Counted from the stretch's first letter, positions 33,435 to 46,137 are shown. The stretch: DNA of 64,000 nt from Delphinapterus leucas (GCF_002288925.2 NW_022098058.1:878021-942020), one strand, 5' to 3'. Notes: generated from the sequence alone by a model not told the origin. Numbers and translations: made by a program.

Positions 33435-33980
33435 CTCAAATTGTTGGTGTACGGATTAAATCAGATAGCTGTACAAAAGACAGTGCTTAGAGAAGATAAA
33501 GAACCTTTCATGGATGGTGAGAGTCGGAGAAGCTTTCTGAAGTGTGGGATTGATCACCTGTGACACTGTGAAAGCCCAGATGGACCGCCAGGAGATTTGG
33601 GCACCACCCTCTTGTGACTCTAGACCATCAGTATCACAGAATCCATGGTATATGAACTCTGGAAGGACCCTTCCAGAAAACCCAGCCTAACTCACTCATT
33701 TATGGATGCATTCTCATCCACTAGAGAAAGGAAGTTATTCATTCATCAATGTTAAAACTCAGGACAGAGACCCTGATTTTTTTTTTTTTTTTTAGGTCTT
33801 TGCATTTCCTGCCCTGCCCACTTCCCTTTAGCCCATGGCCTGGACAAAGTTTCACTCAATAAACGTTCACTGAATTTTGTTAACCCGTCCAAGGACAGAG
33901 AACTCAGAAGAGACAAAGCTCAGACTAGAATTCCATTTTTTTAGGCTTATAGAGAAGAGGGAACTGCAGTAGATAAGAGG
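33435..33980. other. Intergenic with 18-T run and L2-like tail
   Basis: A long T-run at about 33778-33795 and 'cactcaataaacgttcactg' at about 33855 (L2/MIR tail-like). No gene. Confidence 0.4.
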
Positions 33981-34100
33981 AATCCAGGCCTTGGTTCAAA
34001 CCTCAGCTCTGCCCTGAAGTTGGGGACCTCAGGCAAGTTATTTAACTTCTTATCAGTAAAGCGGGGACCAGCACATCCACGTCTCAGTGTTGTTTCAAGA
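33981..34100 (+). repeat. MIR SINE fragment
   Basis: 'ggttcaaacctcagctctgc' then 'gcaagttatttaacttctta' in MIR order. Confidence 0.65.
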
Positions 34101-34419
34101 ATCAAAGGAGATACAGATATCAAGCACTCGGCTCTCTGTTACAAAAGACCAAATACTAACAATGACCCCGAGGAAAAAATAAGTCAGTCAAACATCTGGA
34201 TATTCAGTTAACATCACATAAAGCCTGTAGATATTTGGGAACAGCTAAGGAAATGGAATTTCCAGGTTTGCAATCATGTCCGTGTTTCACAGATGGTGTC
34301 CTGGGCTTACCCACATCCCCGCTCCCAGGGCAGTCACACCTGACACATCACCCAGCCTTCCGGTCCTCAGCCGCCCTCCTTGAGCTGTCAATACCACGCT
34401 GGCAAGAGTGCTAGTCAGG

Positions 34420-34560
34420 GCTCAGGAGATGGGGGTTCAGAAAAGCTCCACCATCTTGACAAATGACACGCCCCACTCCGAGCCTCCATTTCCTCATCTG
34501 TGAAATGCCAATAATAACGCCTTCCACGCAGGGATACTGTGAAAAAGACGGATAGAATGA
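34420..34560 (+). repeat. MIR SINE fragment
   Basis: 'gagcctccatttcctcatct' then 'gtgaaatgccaataataacg', typical MIR core. Confidence 0.65.
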
Positions 34561-37500
34561 TGACTTTGGAAAGTATGCAGCACTTCAGCAACAGGAGGGG
34601 GTGTTTTGTGTGTCAATCAAAATCGAGCTTTGGTCTAACTACAATACTGGCTGAAAGTTCTTGGGCATTTCTGCAAGCTAAAAACCTAACTTGGGTCTGA
34701 AGCAAAAAAAAAAAATTCTCATTAAAAAAGAGTACTGAAGCTATTTGTTTCCCCACCACCACCCCGCCCCCAATCCACTGTGGAAGCCACCTCTAATCAA
34801 GCTGACATTTTCCCAAAGAAAGATGGCTCGGGTTATTGCCGGCAGGTTGAGATGAGAGAGGCTGGCCCACCCAATGGCGCTGCCAGGGGTAACGACAGCA
34901 CACCGGGCGTTTCTAGAGCTTGTCTCGGCCTCCCGGGAACCACGGTGCTTTGGAAAGTCAATCACTCAGCAAGGTACAGAGAAGACAAACCAGTGAACAA
35001 TTGGAATGATAGAAAATCCAGAGCTCTAATGAACACTAGCAATCTGAAAAATGAACCTTGCTTGTTGGCTTGAAAAGACGGGTGATTTGCGCCCGCCTGT
35101 CCTGTGTCAGAGGTGCCTCATCACCATGTCATTACGTCAAGTAATTACCGCACTTTTCTCAGGCTCTGTGTGCAGCACTCATGTGGTTGCTCAGCTTACT
35201 GACTGCAAAACTCAACTCCCTCCACCTGATCTGGGTACAAATGGCACTGCTGGGGGTTGTCTTCTGCCCAGTGTCCTCTCGGGCCTGGCCTCGGTGTGGG
35301 CAGTGCCATTGGGAGCAGCCAGTTTGACTCTGCAGACAAAGTGATAGCCACACTTGTTCTGTTAGCCTAAAAAAGAACCCACTGACTGCTGAGCATTTAT
35401 GAAATTTCCCAGGGATGCATCCAATAAGCACCTTTGCTCCTAGCCCTGGGGCTCAAGAACAAAGTGAAGGATGCACGGGGGCCAAAGTCGGGTGATGTTT
35501 GGTATTTGGGTTTGGGTGGTTTGCTGGTTATCGGGGCTGGCGGTAGTTTCAGGAATGGGGTGAGGGATGGGATGGGGTCCACAATGGTGTATTTGGGTAA
35601 AGGATGCAGTTAAGGGTGGGCTAAGGCTCAGAAGCGGGTGAGAGACAGATCAGGGCTGGGATGAAGGACAGGCAAGCGAGTTTCAATCTCTGGGCAGAGG
35701 TAGGGGAAGAGTCTGTGTGAGCACCAGGCTGAGGTGAGGGATTTGGGCGAGGAATGGTCAGGCCCCAGCGGAGGCTCAGAGATGGATGGTCTGAGCCTCA
35801 GGAAAGGATAGGGCAGACCTCAGTGATGGGGTGATGTCTGCTGTACACATCACCTGATGTTCTTTTTTAAAGGCTGAAAGCTTGAGAGCTTATTCCTTAA
35901 GGTCAAGACATGTGTCCTCAGCTGTAGTATCAAAACACTCTGCTCTTCAGATGGTCCAGAGTCGCCCAGGGCAAAACCGGGAAGTCATGTGTGTCGGGGC
36001 CCCTTCTCTGCTCTTCTGGGAAGCTTGTCCCCCTTTCTGAAAGGGCCACCTGGCAAGTGCCCAGCAGCTCTCGATGGATTTCTCAGTTTTTAATAAGAGT
36101 TTTTCATACTTACCTGATGGCTTTGGGCATTGATAAAATAATGAATGTGAAAAGAACTTCCTAAGACTGTAAAATGGTATATTATCGTTGACAACTCTGA
36201 TCATCGTCTTAGCACCAGAGCGCGGACGCTGGAGAAGAGAGTAGTGGCTTCTGATTGGGGTACTTGAGGCCGGTGGGTGGAGCCTTCAGAGGCTGGCATC
36301 TGCCCCAGCTCCTCCGAGAGGAAGAACTCCACCCTCTGGATCTCAGAGTCCTCACCCAGGTATCAGCTCTCACAATCTGAGTCTCGGAATTCCTCAAGAC
36401 CTCTGTGGGGAGAAGGAAGGGCAGGGCCAACAGTAACAGGACATTTGAGAAGCGTGGACGGCTCTCTCTTCACCCCTTCTGCAGCCCTGGTTTCTACTTC
36501 AGCCATGCTTCCGGCACATAATGCGTTTTTTAAGAATCAGCCACAAACGCAGCGGGTTTCCTGGTGCTACCTGGGGCCTCCCTGCGCCCCAAGCAGGCGG
36601 ACCCTTTTGGTGCCTCCTAGGCAACCATTCTCCTCCATCCTCATAAAACCTGAATGTGCTCAGCTCTCCACTGTCCTCAGCACCACCCACGAATGACTCA
36701 GGCAAGAGGGGATTCATCTAACCCCTCGATGAGGATCCTATTCCCCTCCGGCCAGTGACTTTCAAGGAAAGGTTTCCTGGAGGATTCCTGGGGAAGAGGC
36801 TTCTCCCTCACAGGAGAGAGCCTTGGAAAGCAGCCCCTCTGCACAGGCGCAGCCCCTGCTGCCGGCAGCTGGCCTCCGACCAAGAGCAGAACCGGCCTTG
36901 GATGAAGCTGACACTGGGTAACAGAGTGGAGAGATGGAAAAGGTCAGGGTCTTGAGGACACCATTACGCTGCTGGGAGGGCAAAACCCGCCACAGCCCAC
37001 GCTGCCCATCCACCGCCTCGAATGTCAGGATGTGTAACTGAAACCTCCTGAAGACAAATCGCTTTGGCCGGAAAGAGCCACACCTCGGAGGTGTGTCCCA
37101 TGACATGAGGACTGAAGCCCTGGACACAGGGAGGAATAAAATCGTGTTGCTTGAGTTACGCAACGTCGGAGACAGGGCCCACGGCCTGGCCCAGCATCCC
37201 CGCCCCTGGGATGGTTCTTTCTAACAGGACCTGAGATGGTGTCTCCTGCTTCCAGCCTCCCTTTGCCACAGGCCATCTATGCCCAGCTGGGTCTGTGTGT
37301 CCGGCGCTGTCGACAAGGGAAGCGGCCCAGGCGGAAGAATGACTTCTGTCACCACTTCTAGGCAGATGTGGGACAAGCAGGGCCGATATTTCCTCTGCGA
37401 CTTCAGGGGGATGGAAGGGAGGCCTGGGCTTCAAGACTGTGGCCAGAGCTATGGCTGGGCGAGGCTGTGCCAAGAGGTTTTGCTGGATGAGCTCAAACGA

Positions 37501-37699
37501 CTCACTTCTAAATAGGCACAACCCTTTGCTGGCAGAGCCTGGCCACGGGGGGAGATGCAGACAAGCAGGGTCTTCGGTGGAGACAGACCCCACCTTTCCC
37601 TGGCCCTCCTGCTGCTCTCCCCTGCAGCCGGCAAAGAGGACTGCAGGGCAGCACAGCGGCAGGGACGGCTCTTCCAGAGCCAGATGTCTGTGACTCAGG
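34561..37699. other. Intergenic, no gene seen; G-rich stretch at about 35490-35860
   Basis: About 3 kb without recognisable coding or RNA genes. Open frames present are short, overlap in many phases and carry no family motifs. The plus strand is strongly G-biased at 35490-35860, with loosely repeated tgaggg/gatggg wording. Confidence 0.4.
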
Positions 37700-37870
37700 A
37701 CCACACCCCCACCGCGAGCTGGCTTCATCTTTCTGAGCTTCAGGTCCCTCATCCATGAAATTGTGGCCATGGTGCCCACTTCGCAGGCCTAATGGGAGGA
37801 TGAAATGCAATGATCCCGATCACTGAGGGCACAGGAGGTACTCAATAAACGGTGGCCCTTGCTGTGATGT
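37700..37870 (+). repeat. MIR SINE fragment
   Basis: 'ctttctgagcttcaggtccc', 'ggcctaatgggaggatgaaa' and 'ggaggtactcaataaacggt' follow MIR order through its tail. Confidence 0.6.
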
Positions 37871-38479
37871 TGATTATTATTATCTGCTCTGATTCTTGGA
37901 GACGGGAAGTTTTAAAAGCACAGAACACGGCAGGCAACCCCCAAGCATTTGGGTTGAACAAAGAGTAAGCGATGGCTTTCTGGAAGAATATCCAGGCCAT
38001 ATCGTCACCGCGCCCCGGGCACTGTGATTGGCCAACCATCCGGTCTGTGACTAAACACGTAAAAGAAAAGATGGCCCGGAGCTGGAAGCCAGTGAAGTGA
38101 GGCAGGGCAACTGCACAGCTGGGCAGAGCAGGGGGAACTCTGACAGTCGGGGACTGAGCGGCAATCGGCCATCTGCCTTTCTGGGGCTGTTAAACTCCCA
38201 TGGAAAGTGCTGGTCATTTCATGACCAAGGGTGGTCAGAAAGCACTGAGCTCCACTCCTCGGCATGGACTCCAGGATCCAGGGGCCCCGGAGTGGTGGGG
38301 GACTTGCCAAGGACACTTAGCGGGTTGGGGGCTATGCTGGCATTAGAGCCCAGGGCTCCGGACACCCAAGCCCACTGCTCTGATCCTTGAGGGAATCATG
38401 ACTAACGGTATCGAGTTGACTATGACAGATCATGTTTCTCTAGATTTATTTGTTTATTTGAACTAACGTGTCCTTTCTG
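37871..38479. other. Intergenic, no gene seen
   Basis: No supported feature. Confidence 0.4.
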
Positions 38480-38800
38480 CAGTCATTGGACAGGACTGTG
38501 GAGGAGGCCCTGGGTTGTCCTCAGCCTCCCTTTTTCCAGCCTCCACATCCCTCCTCCCTGCTCTCTGCTCTCACCAGACAGCAGGGCTCCCCAGCAGCCC
38601 CATCTCAGCCCCCTCACCTTGTTTCCATCATGGGGTCCCCACAATCTGTCATCATTTGACAGACTGTTGACTTTCCATCTGCCCCACTGGATTATACACC
38701 CCAAAAAAGCAGGAACAATGGCTGACTTACAACTATGGTTCCAGTGCCTAGAACAGTGCCTGGTACACAGTAGGTGCTCAATAAATATTTGTGCCAGGAA
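38480..38800 (+). repeat. L2 LINE 3' fragment
   Basis: Ends with 'cagtgcctagaacagtgcct' and 'cacagtaggtgctcaataaa', the L2 3' end. The left boundary is uncertain. Confidence 0.7.
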
Positions 38801-40139
38801 CCGACCAACAAATTCACTTACACTGAGGTGACAGGGCCTTACCATGTTCCCTCCTGTGGTGTAATATAAACTGTAAGTCCGGATCCTTAGGGAAAGCAAG
38901 AGTGCACCGGGAGGAGGGGACGAGGATGTGTTGAGCACTGTCTAAAGGCCAGGCCCTGAGCTAGGTAATTAGTGCACGTTACCCATGACGATGACCATAC
39001 ATGACAGATCCTCTTGACCGGTTAATGCTTAACCCCAAGCAATGAGTCTCTATGGAAGAAATGCAGGCATGGGAGAAAGAAAAAAGATTTTTGGGCCTAA
39101 GAATGGAATCTTCCTGGTGCCCCTCTGAGCACACTTTCTAGGCTACCTTGCCAGTCCACAGAAGGAGCCTGCTTTGGACACCATGACCAGAGGAACTATC
39201 AATGTCCAGGCAGGAGGTCTTCAAGCCAGTGGAAGCTTTGTGCAACTTTCATTACAAATGTGCACATATGACTGAAAGACCCTTTTTAACCCTCTGAGAG
39301 AATTAAACTGTTGCCTCCTAGGAGACTCTTTCATTTAGACAAAAGGGCTCCTAGGAACTTTAAGGACACTGTCCCATGGCTGCCTGATAGGCCCAAAGTA
39401 GCTGCGAATAAATCTAAAGGAGGGTCATATCTCACAAACAACTGTGGGTGTGACTTTTTTCAAATGGAATGAACTCAAATCATATTCATAGTAAGCCCAT
39501 GTGGTTTTTAAGGGAAGGTGCTGCCAGCCTGGATTAAAAGGAACTCGGATCTGGAATTGTTTAAACTGCAAAAGGGCCTCTAGGTCCCCAATTTTCAAAG
39601 ACAGGAAGCAGACTGACGAAGCTGCCGAGCTGCAAATGCAAGTCGTTTCTTCAGAAATGCAGGTCCCAGAGTGTAGACCCAAGAGCCAGAGAGAAAAACA
39701 GACTCAGGAGCCACTCCCAGGAGGTAGACCTAACCAAGGAATATCTCCCGCTCTCAAGCAGGGAGACCTGTGAACGTGAGCCCAGCTGGATTTCGGCACT
39801 GCCATGACCAGTGCCTGCTATGTGCTCCCTGTTCTTCCCCCTTCTGGACAAGCACATCCATTATGTTGACCCTTTCCCTGTCTCACCAATGCACGTTAGG
39901 TATGTGCACATCACATAAGTCATCTTCTTGGTTCATGGGTCTCCAAATGAAGAGGAGCCATATTCGTGGCATTTATTCACTGAAACCTGATAAAGATCAT
40001 GGGATCCTGGACTTCAAGCTGGATGTCACAGTTTAATGAGGAGTTGTTAGGGTTCTGGGATGTGAGTGGTAGTATTTTTCAGGTGAGAGGAATGTGGACA
40101 ACGTTCAGAGGATGGATGGTCAAAGGATGCACTTTGGCA
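38801..40139. other. Intergenic, no gene seen
   Basis: A MIR-like phrase (gagctaggtaattagtgcac) near 38960; otherwise nothing supported. Confidence 0.4.
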
Positions 40140-40622
40140 GAATGAAAACATGGCCACAACGCTACATTTCTTCCTTTGTCTGTGCCCTTTGCAGTGTTAC
40201 TTTGCAGCTCCTCTCACCAGCAGACAGTCTATTTCCTCCTCCTTGACTGGCTGGCATTGTGACATACTTTGACCATTTGCATCCTCTCTCTCTCTTAGAA
40301 TCTTGACATCACCATGTGAACAAGCCCAGGTGAGCCTACTAGACAATAAGAGACATGGCCTAGTCAGCCACTTTGTCCCAGCTGACAGCCAGACAACTGT
40401 CAGACAATGAGTGAGACAATCTTAAACCCGCTAGCCACCAGCTGACCCTGCAGCTGACCACAGATGCCTGAGCTGAGCAAGTTCAGCTGAGGTCAACTGA
40501 GTCTGACCCAGATCAACAGAACTGCCCAGTTCTGCCCAGCACCATAAGCAGTAATAAATGACTCCTGTTTTAAGCCACTAAGTTTGGCAATGGTTTGTTA
40601 CAGAGCAAAAGCTAACTGATAT
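40140..40622 (+). mobile_element. MLT1-type MaLR solitary LTR
   Basis: The 3' end reads 'ttaagccactaagtttggca' then 'tggtttgttacagagcaaaa' and gctaactgata, the characteristic end of MLT1 LTRs. The body is diverged. It is an old noncoding LTR remnant with no internal retroviral genes in view. The left boundary is approximate. Confidence 0.75.
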
Positions 40623-41244
40623 ATTATTCTTCAGCTTTTCCTTTTCTGTTGTCAACCTACGTATTGAGTCTGTTATTTCAATTATTAGGTTTTCCTTGTC
40701 TGGCATCTTCTTCATCACTGCCTGTGCCTGCTTCATGTTCCAACAGCCTTTCTTATTTCTTTGAGGACACATAGGATGCTTATTTTTGTCTTGTTCTGTC
40801 TTATCCTCTAATTCTGCTTCCTTCGGATGAAACTTGGCAGGATGCAGTCAGACAGTGAGCATGGTTGAGATGGTCTGCGGCAAACGCAAACACACTAGGG
40901 AACAAAGAAAAGAGGCTGGTGCTTGGCATCCTGAATGACCAGTGCTGGCAGACAGCTAGACCAGCTTCCTTGATTTATAAGTGAGAGAACTGAGAAGTAG
41001 AGAGGAGAAACAACTCGGAGCAAGTTGGTGGCAGAGGTGAGTCTAGAATCTAGGTTTTCTCACCTGCAACTGATCTGTTCTCAGTACCGTCTGCTACATC
41101 CCCAACTCCTAACATTCTGGGGTCTTCGATGGACTCTTTCTCACTTGGCTCTCCAGGCTTCTGAGCCCGGGACACCCTCCTAACATGCACCAACTGCTTT
41201 CCAACCTTATGACCTTCCTTGGGTTGCAGGCATCTCTTCATCCC
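40623..41244. other. Intergenic; reversed MIR-like piece at about 40970-41065
   Basis: 'tataagtgagagaactgaga' at about 40977 is MIR core in reverse. No gene. Confidence 0.45.
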
Positions 41245-41345
41245 TGAATCCACTAGTGCTTATTTAGCACAATGCCTGCCACACAGTAGGGGCTCTGCAA
41301 TACTAAGTGAATGAATGAATGGATGGATGGATATGTGCATGAATG
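41245..41345 (+). repeat. L2 3' tail with (GGAT/GAAT)n
   Basis: 'gcacaatgcctgccacacag' then taggggctctgcaatac and an aatgaatgaatggatggatgg run, as at L2 3' ends. Confidence 0.6.
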
Positions 41346-42239
41346 AGTGGACAGATGGCCTGGAGGTGCTGTTTAACTTACCAAATGTGAGTTTCCTGTT
41401 TCCATGGTGAAAAATAAATTCAAGGCTCCAGACAGTGGCCTACATGCTCACGTCCACAGGGCCCAGCCTGGCACTGAGTAAAGACCTATCAGCAGCCAGT
41501 ACTCTGACACTGCTGCCCTTCCTTGCTTCAGTTTCTACTAGAGGGAAGGCATGCGCTTTATGGCTCGCTTTCCCCAGCCTTCATTCCTGGCCAATTAAGC
41601 CCAGACTGTTGCAAAATAACTTTTTAAAAATTAATCTGAAGGAAAGGAGAAAATTCCTTTGCCCTCAGCCATCGGGCCTGGCCTGGTTCCCTGAGGGTGG
41701 GAGGGAAGCAAACCTCTCTCTGCAAAGGGGGACTGTGAAGAAGGATCAGCTACTCCTGGAAGTCTGACTGAAGCGTTCTAGTGACACAGCGTCCCAAGGA
41801 GAGCAAGAATTCATTCAGTCAGTGACGAGTGCTCTGAATCAGGCTCTGGGCTGGGAGCCAGAGGAACAAAGGGAATAATCAGATGTGCACCGTATACTTG
41901 AAAGCATCCAGGCTAGAAGGGGAACAAATATATGGAGACAAGAGACTATAAAATCGAAAATCTTAAAGGCTTTAATAAAGCTCACTCCATAACTCGGTCA
42001 ACATTTTGTTAGCACTTACTATGTGCCAGCATGCTGGGCATTAGCCATATAGAGGTGAATAACCTATGGTTGCCATCCTCAAAGAGGCCAATCGTCACGT
42101 GAAAAGCGAGGAGATGGGATTCCTTATGACACAGAGTGGGAAACTGTTAGGGAGGTTTGGGGAGGCCTTGTAAAATGGGCATGAATTTAGCAATTAGAAA
42201 TGAGGCCATTTCAAATGCGATAGGAAGGAAATTCCTATG
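41346..42239. other. Intergenic; MIR/L2-like phrase near 42010
   Basis: 'ttagcacttactatgtgcca' at about 42010 is MIR/L2-like. No gene. Confidence 0.45.
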
Positions 42240-43955
42240 GTAACCTCAATTAACGTAGTAAGAACATTTGATAAAATTCATCTTTTCATGTTAAAAACAA
42301 AGACACTTTAACAACCTAGGAATAGAAGAGAACTACCTTAACCTGATAAAGGGCTCCTGTAAGAACCTAAAGAGGACACTATAACTAACGCTGAAATATT
42401 GAGAACATTCCCGTCAAAATCAGGAGCAAGTTAAGGGTGTCTACTAATACCTCTTCCAGTCTACACGTTACTGGAAGTCCTATGCAGTACAAGAAGATTC
42501 AAACAATAAAACTATATGGCGTGTAAAGGAGAAAACAACACTATCATTATTTACAGATGGTATGAACCCTCAGATAAACTATTAGAATTACTAAGATAAT
42601 TTATTAAGGTTACTGGGTCTAAAATAGATAAAAGTGGACTTCCCTGGTGGGACAGTGGTTAAGAATCCGCCTGCCAATGCAAGGGACATAGGTTCGAGCC
42701 CTGGTCTGGGAAGATCCCACACGCCATGGAGCAACTGAGTCCATGCACCACAACTACTGAGCCTGCGCTCTACAGCCTGCGAGCCACAACTACTGAAGCC
42801 TGCACACCTAGAGCCCGTGCTCCGCAACAAGAAGCACCGCAATGTGAAGCCTGCGCACCGCAGTGAAGAGTAGCCCCTGCACACCGCAACTAGAGAAAGC
42901 CCATGCACAGCAACGAAGACCCAACGCAACCAAAAATAAGTAAATAAAAATAGGCAAAGATGTGCATACCCACTTCATCTGTGAAGACATACAGATGGCA
43001 AATACACATAAGAAAAGGTGTTCAAATTTGTATGTCATTACAGAACTGCATATGAAAATGAGATACCACTACCCACATATTAGAATGGCTGAGATCCAAA
43101 AACTGACAATATTAAATGCTGACGAGGATGTGAAGCAACAGGAAGTCTCACTCATTACTGGTGGAATGAAAAATGGCCACTTTGGAAGACAGTTTGGTAG
43201 TTTCTTATAAAACTAAACAAAACTCTTACTATACAATCCAGCAATCGTGCTCCTTGGTATTTAACCAATTGTACGGAAAACTTATGTGCACACAAAAACC
43301 TGCACGTGGATGTTTACAGCAGCTTTACAAACAACTGCCAAAATGTGGAAGCAACCGAGATGTTCTTCAATATGTGAATGGATAAACAAACTGGATGTTT
43401 TGAATATTAATCCAAACAATGGAATATTATTCAGTGATAAAAAGAAAGAAATTAGCTACTAAGTCGCAAAAGGACATGGAGAGACCTTCGATACAGTGTT
43501 AAGTGAAAGAAGCCAGTCTAAAAAGTCTACATATTGTGTGATTCCAGCTATATGACATTCTGGAAAAGGCAAAACTATAGACAGTGAAAAGATCAGCGGT
43601 TGTCAGAGGTACAGGGGAAGTAGGGAGAGATGAGTGGATGGTGCACAGAGTTTTTAGGGCAGTAAAACTATCTTCAATGATACTGTTACGGTGGACACGT
43701 GACATGATGCATTCGCCAAAACCCAGAGAATTATACAACACAGAAAGAGAACCTTAATATAAACTGTGGACTTGCGTTAATAATAATGTATTAATATTAG
43801 TGCATTAGTTACAACAAAATACCACACTAATGCAAGATGTTAATAACAAGGGAAACTCTTGTGTATGTGCGTGTAAGTCTGAGGGGCAGAGGTAGTGTAT
43901 GGAAATTCTCTGGACTACCTGCTCAATATTATTAAAAAATAAAAATTATTTTTAG
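42240..43955 (+). mobile_element. Old L1M ORF2/3' region, split by a SINE
   Basis: Diverged plus-strand L1: 'ataaaattcatcttttcatg', later 'gagataccactacccacata' and 'tggaatattattcagtgata'. Frames are broken. A SINE splits it at 42636-42950. Confidence 0.75.
42636..42950 (+). mobile_element. CHR-1-type SINE in old L1
   Basis: 'ggacttccctggtgggacag' head, box B ggttcgagccc, 'gggaagatcccacacgccat', 'gcaactagagaaagcccatg' tail. Right edge approximate. Confidence 0.92.
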
Positions 43956-44240
43956 GGGACTTTCCTGGTGGCACAGTAGTTGGGAATCTGCCTGCCAATG
44001 CAGGGGACATGGGTTCAAACCCTGGTCTGGGAAGATCCCACATGCCGCAGAGCAACTAAGCCCAAGCACCACAACTCCTGAGCCTGCACTCTAGGGCCTG
44101 CGAGCCACAACTACTGGAGCCCACGTGCCTAGGGCCCGTGCTCCACAACGAAGAGTAGCCCCTGCTCACCGCAACTAGAGAAAGCCCACGTGCAGCAATG
44201 AAGACCCAAGACAGCCAAAAATAAATAAATTTTATTAATA
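43956..44240 (+). mobile_element. CHR-1-type SINE
   Basis: 'gggactttcctggtggcaca' head, 'gggaagatcccacatgccgc', tail gaagacccaagacagcc followed by an A/T-rich end. Confidence 0.93.
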
Positions 44241-44270
44241 AGTAAGTAAATAAAATTAAAAAGCCCTCTG

Positions 44271-44398
44271 GGGACTTCCTTGGTGGTTCAGTGGTTAGGA
44301 CTTCACCTTCCAATGCAGGAGGTGCAGGTTCAATGCCTGGCCGGGGAGCTAAGACCCCACATGCCTTGCAGCCCAAAAACCAAAACATAAAACATAAG
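44271..44398 (+). mobile_element. Shorter tRNA-derived SINE
   Basis: 'gggacttccttggtggttca' head with box B-like 'gcaggttcaatgcctggccg' and 'gctaagaccccacatgcctt' before an A-rich tail. Only about 128 bp; it lacks the long CHR body and resembles the ungulate tRNA-Glu SINE type. Confidence 0.85.
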
Positions 44399-44511
44399 CA
44401 ATATTGTTACAAATTCAATAACGACTTTAAAACTGGTCCACATTAAAAAAATATATTTTTAAAAGGTGCTCAACCTCATTGGGCCTGACGGAAACGCAAA
44501 TTAAGCTATAA

Positions 44512-44916
44512 TAAAACCTAGAGATTGTCACACTGAGTGAAGTAAGTCAGAGAAAGACAAGTATCATATGATACTGCTTATATGTGGAAACTGAAAAAAC
44601 GATACAAATGAACTTATCTACAAAACCGAAATAGAGCCACAGATATAGAAAACAAACTTATGGTCACCAAGGAAAAGGGGGGAGGGATAAACTGGGAGAT
44701 TGGGATTGACATATATACACTACTGTATATAAAATAGATAACTAGTAAGAAACCTACGGTATAGCACAGGGAACTCTACTCAATATTCTGTAATGACCTA
44801 TAAGGGGAAAAGAATCTGAAAAAGAGTGGGTATATCTATAACTGATACACTTTGCTGTACAGCAGAAACACAACAATGAAAATCAACTATATTCCAACAA
44901 AAATTAATTTTAAAAA
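44512..44916 (+). mobile_element. L1 3' UTR insertion, 5'-truncated
   Basis: 'actgagtgaagtaagtcaga' to 'ttccaacaaaaattaatttt', an L1 ORF2 end plus 3' UTR. Flanked by aagctataa at 44503-44511 and 44917-44925; the flanking match extends further with one mismatch. Confidence 0.85.
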
Positions 44917-44980
44917 AAGCTATAACAATATACCACTGGACACCTGACAGAAGGACTAATATTAAAAGGACACAATATCA

Positions 44981-45189
44981 GGGAAGCAGCTGCACAGCAC
45001 AGGGAGATCAGCTCGGTGCTTCGTGACCACCTAGAGGGGTGGGATAGGGAGGGTGGGAGAGAGACACAGGAGGGAGGGGATATGGGGATATATGTATACG
45101 TATAGCTGATTCACTTTGTTATACAGCAGAAACTAACACAACACTGTAAAGCAATTATACTCCAATAAAGATGTTAAAAAAAAAAAAAA
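44981..45189 (+). mobile_element. Short L1 3' end insertion with target-site duplication
   Basis: Starts abruptly at 'gggaagcagctgcacagcac' inside the L1 3' UTR and runs to 'ccaataaagatgttaaaaaa'. Perfect 12-bp repeats gacacaatatca at 44969-44980 and 45190-45201. 209 bp long, a severely 5'-truncated L1 insertion. Confidence 0.95.
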
Positions 45190-45439
45190 GACACAATATC
45201 AAATGATGGCCGAGATCCACTCACATGCTGAAACCGAAATCTCATACAAGTGCTGGTGGGAGTATAAATGTGTAAGCACGTTTTATAAAACAGATGAACA
45301 TTAGTTAATGAAGATGAACACATCTGGGCTTTATGACCCCACAATTCCATTCCTACACGTATAACCAATGTGTGCGCGGGAACGTCAGGAATATATACAC
45401 AAGAGGATTCACAGCAGCGTTATTCATGGAAGCCTCTCT

Positions 45440-45600
45440 GAGTCTAATATGCAAAATGAGAAAAATAACAAATCCCCCAAGATTGTTGTAAAGATTAAAT
45501 GTCATCTATACGAAGCACTTAGTAGCCGCCTGGCACCTGGCATGTACCTGGTGGATGGAAGCCACTGTTTATTACTATTCACAGGCCGCATTAATTAGGT
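45440..45600 (+). repeat. MIR SINE fragment
   Basis: 'gattgttgtaaagattaaat' followed by aagcacttagtagccgcctggcac wording, typical MIR 3' part. Confidence 0.55.
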
Positions 45601-46127
45601 TTTCAGTTACAAAACCAAAAACACAAAAATGTACTCTGATTCACTGAAGCAAAACTAGGAATTTATTGATAAGATATTGTGCCATTCTCTGAATCCGTCA
45701 CAAAAACGGAGAAGTAAGCTCAAAAAATAGGCAGAAACCAGGAGGGGCCCGGTGGCCAAGACACAGCCCAGGTCAGGCCACTGGAGTAGCTGGGTTAGAT
45801 CACTTCCTCTGGCACAGCTGCCACTAGAGACCAGCCATGACCTTAATTTGTCCACTCCCCCTGCAAGAATTACTTCTCATGTGACCACTGTTTTTGTGCA
45901 ACTCCCTCAAGGTTCAAAGTTCAAGGTGGGGGCATCTGGTTGGCCAAGCCTAGGACATACATGCCCAAGAGGCCAGGGGCTGAGGAAAAGGAGTGTTTGG
46001 TCCCTTTGGTGCTCTGAGGAGACAGGACTGTGACTACCACCAATGAAGGATGTCCCCAAGTAAGAAACAGTTTGGGATGCCGGTAGCCATAAAACATCAC
46101 AGTCCATTACAAGGGTCCAGTCCAAAT
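45601..46127. other. Intergenic, no gene seen
   Basis: No supported feature. Confidence 0.4.
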
Positions 46128-46137
46128 CTATTCTCTC

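Larger units (their letters stand above)
44430..45500 (+). mobile_element. Old L1M fragment split by two short L1 3' ends
   Basis: Blocks at 44430-44511, 44917-44980 and 45190-45500 read on from one another ('ggtgctcaacctcattgggc', 'ataccactggacacctgaca', 'aagtgctggtgggagtataa'), with insertions between them. Confidence 0.65.

Noticed and set aside
34561..42239. Exons of a neighbouring gene such as RAD18
   Set aside because: RAD18 is the expected neighbour in other mammals but lies well beyond this distance there, and no frame here shows RING, zinc-finger or SAP features.
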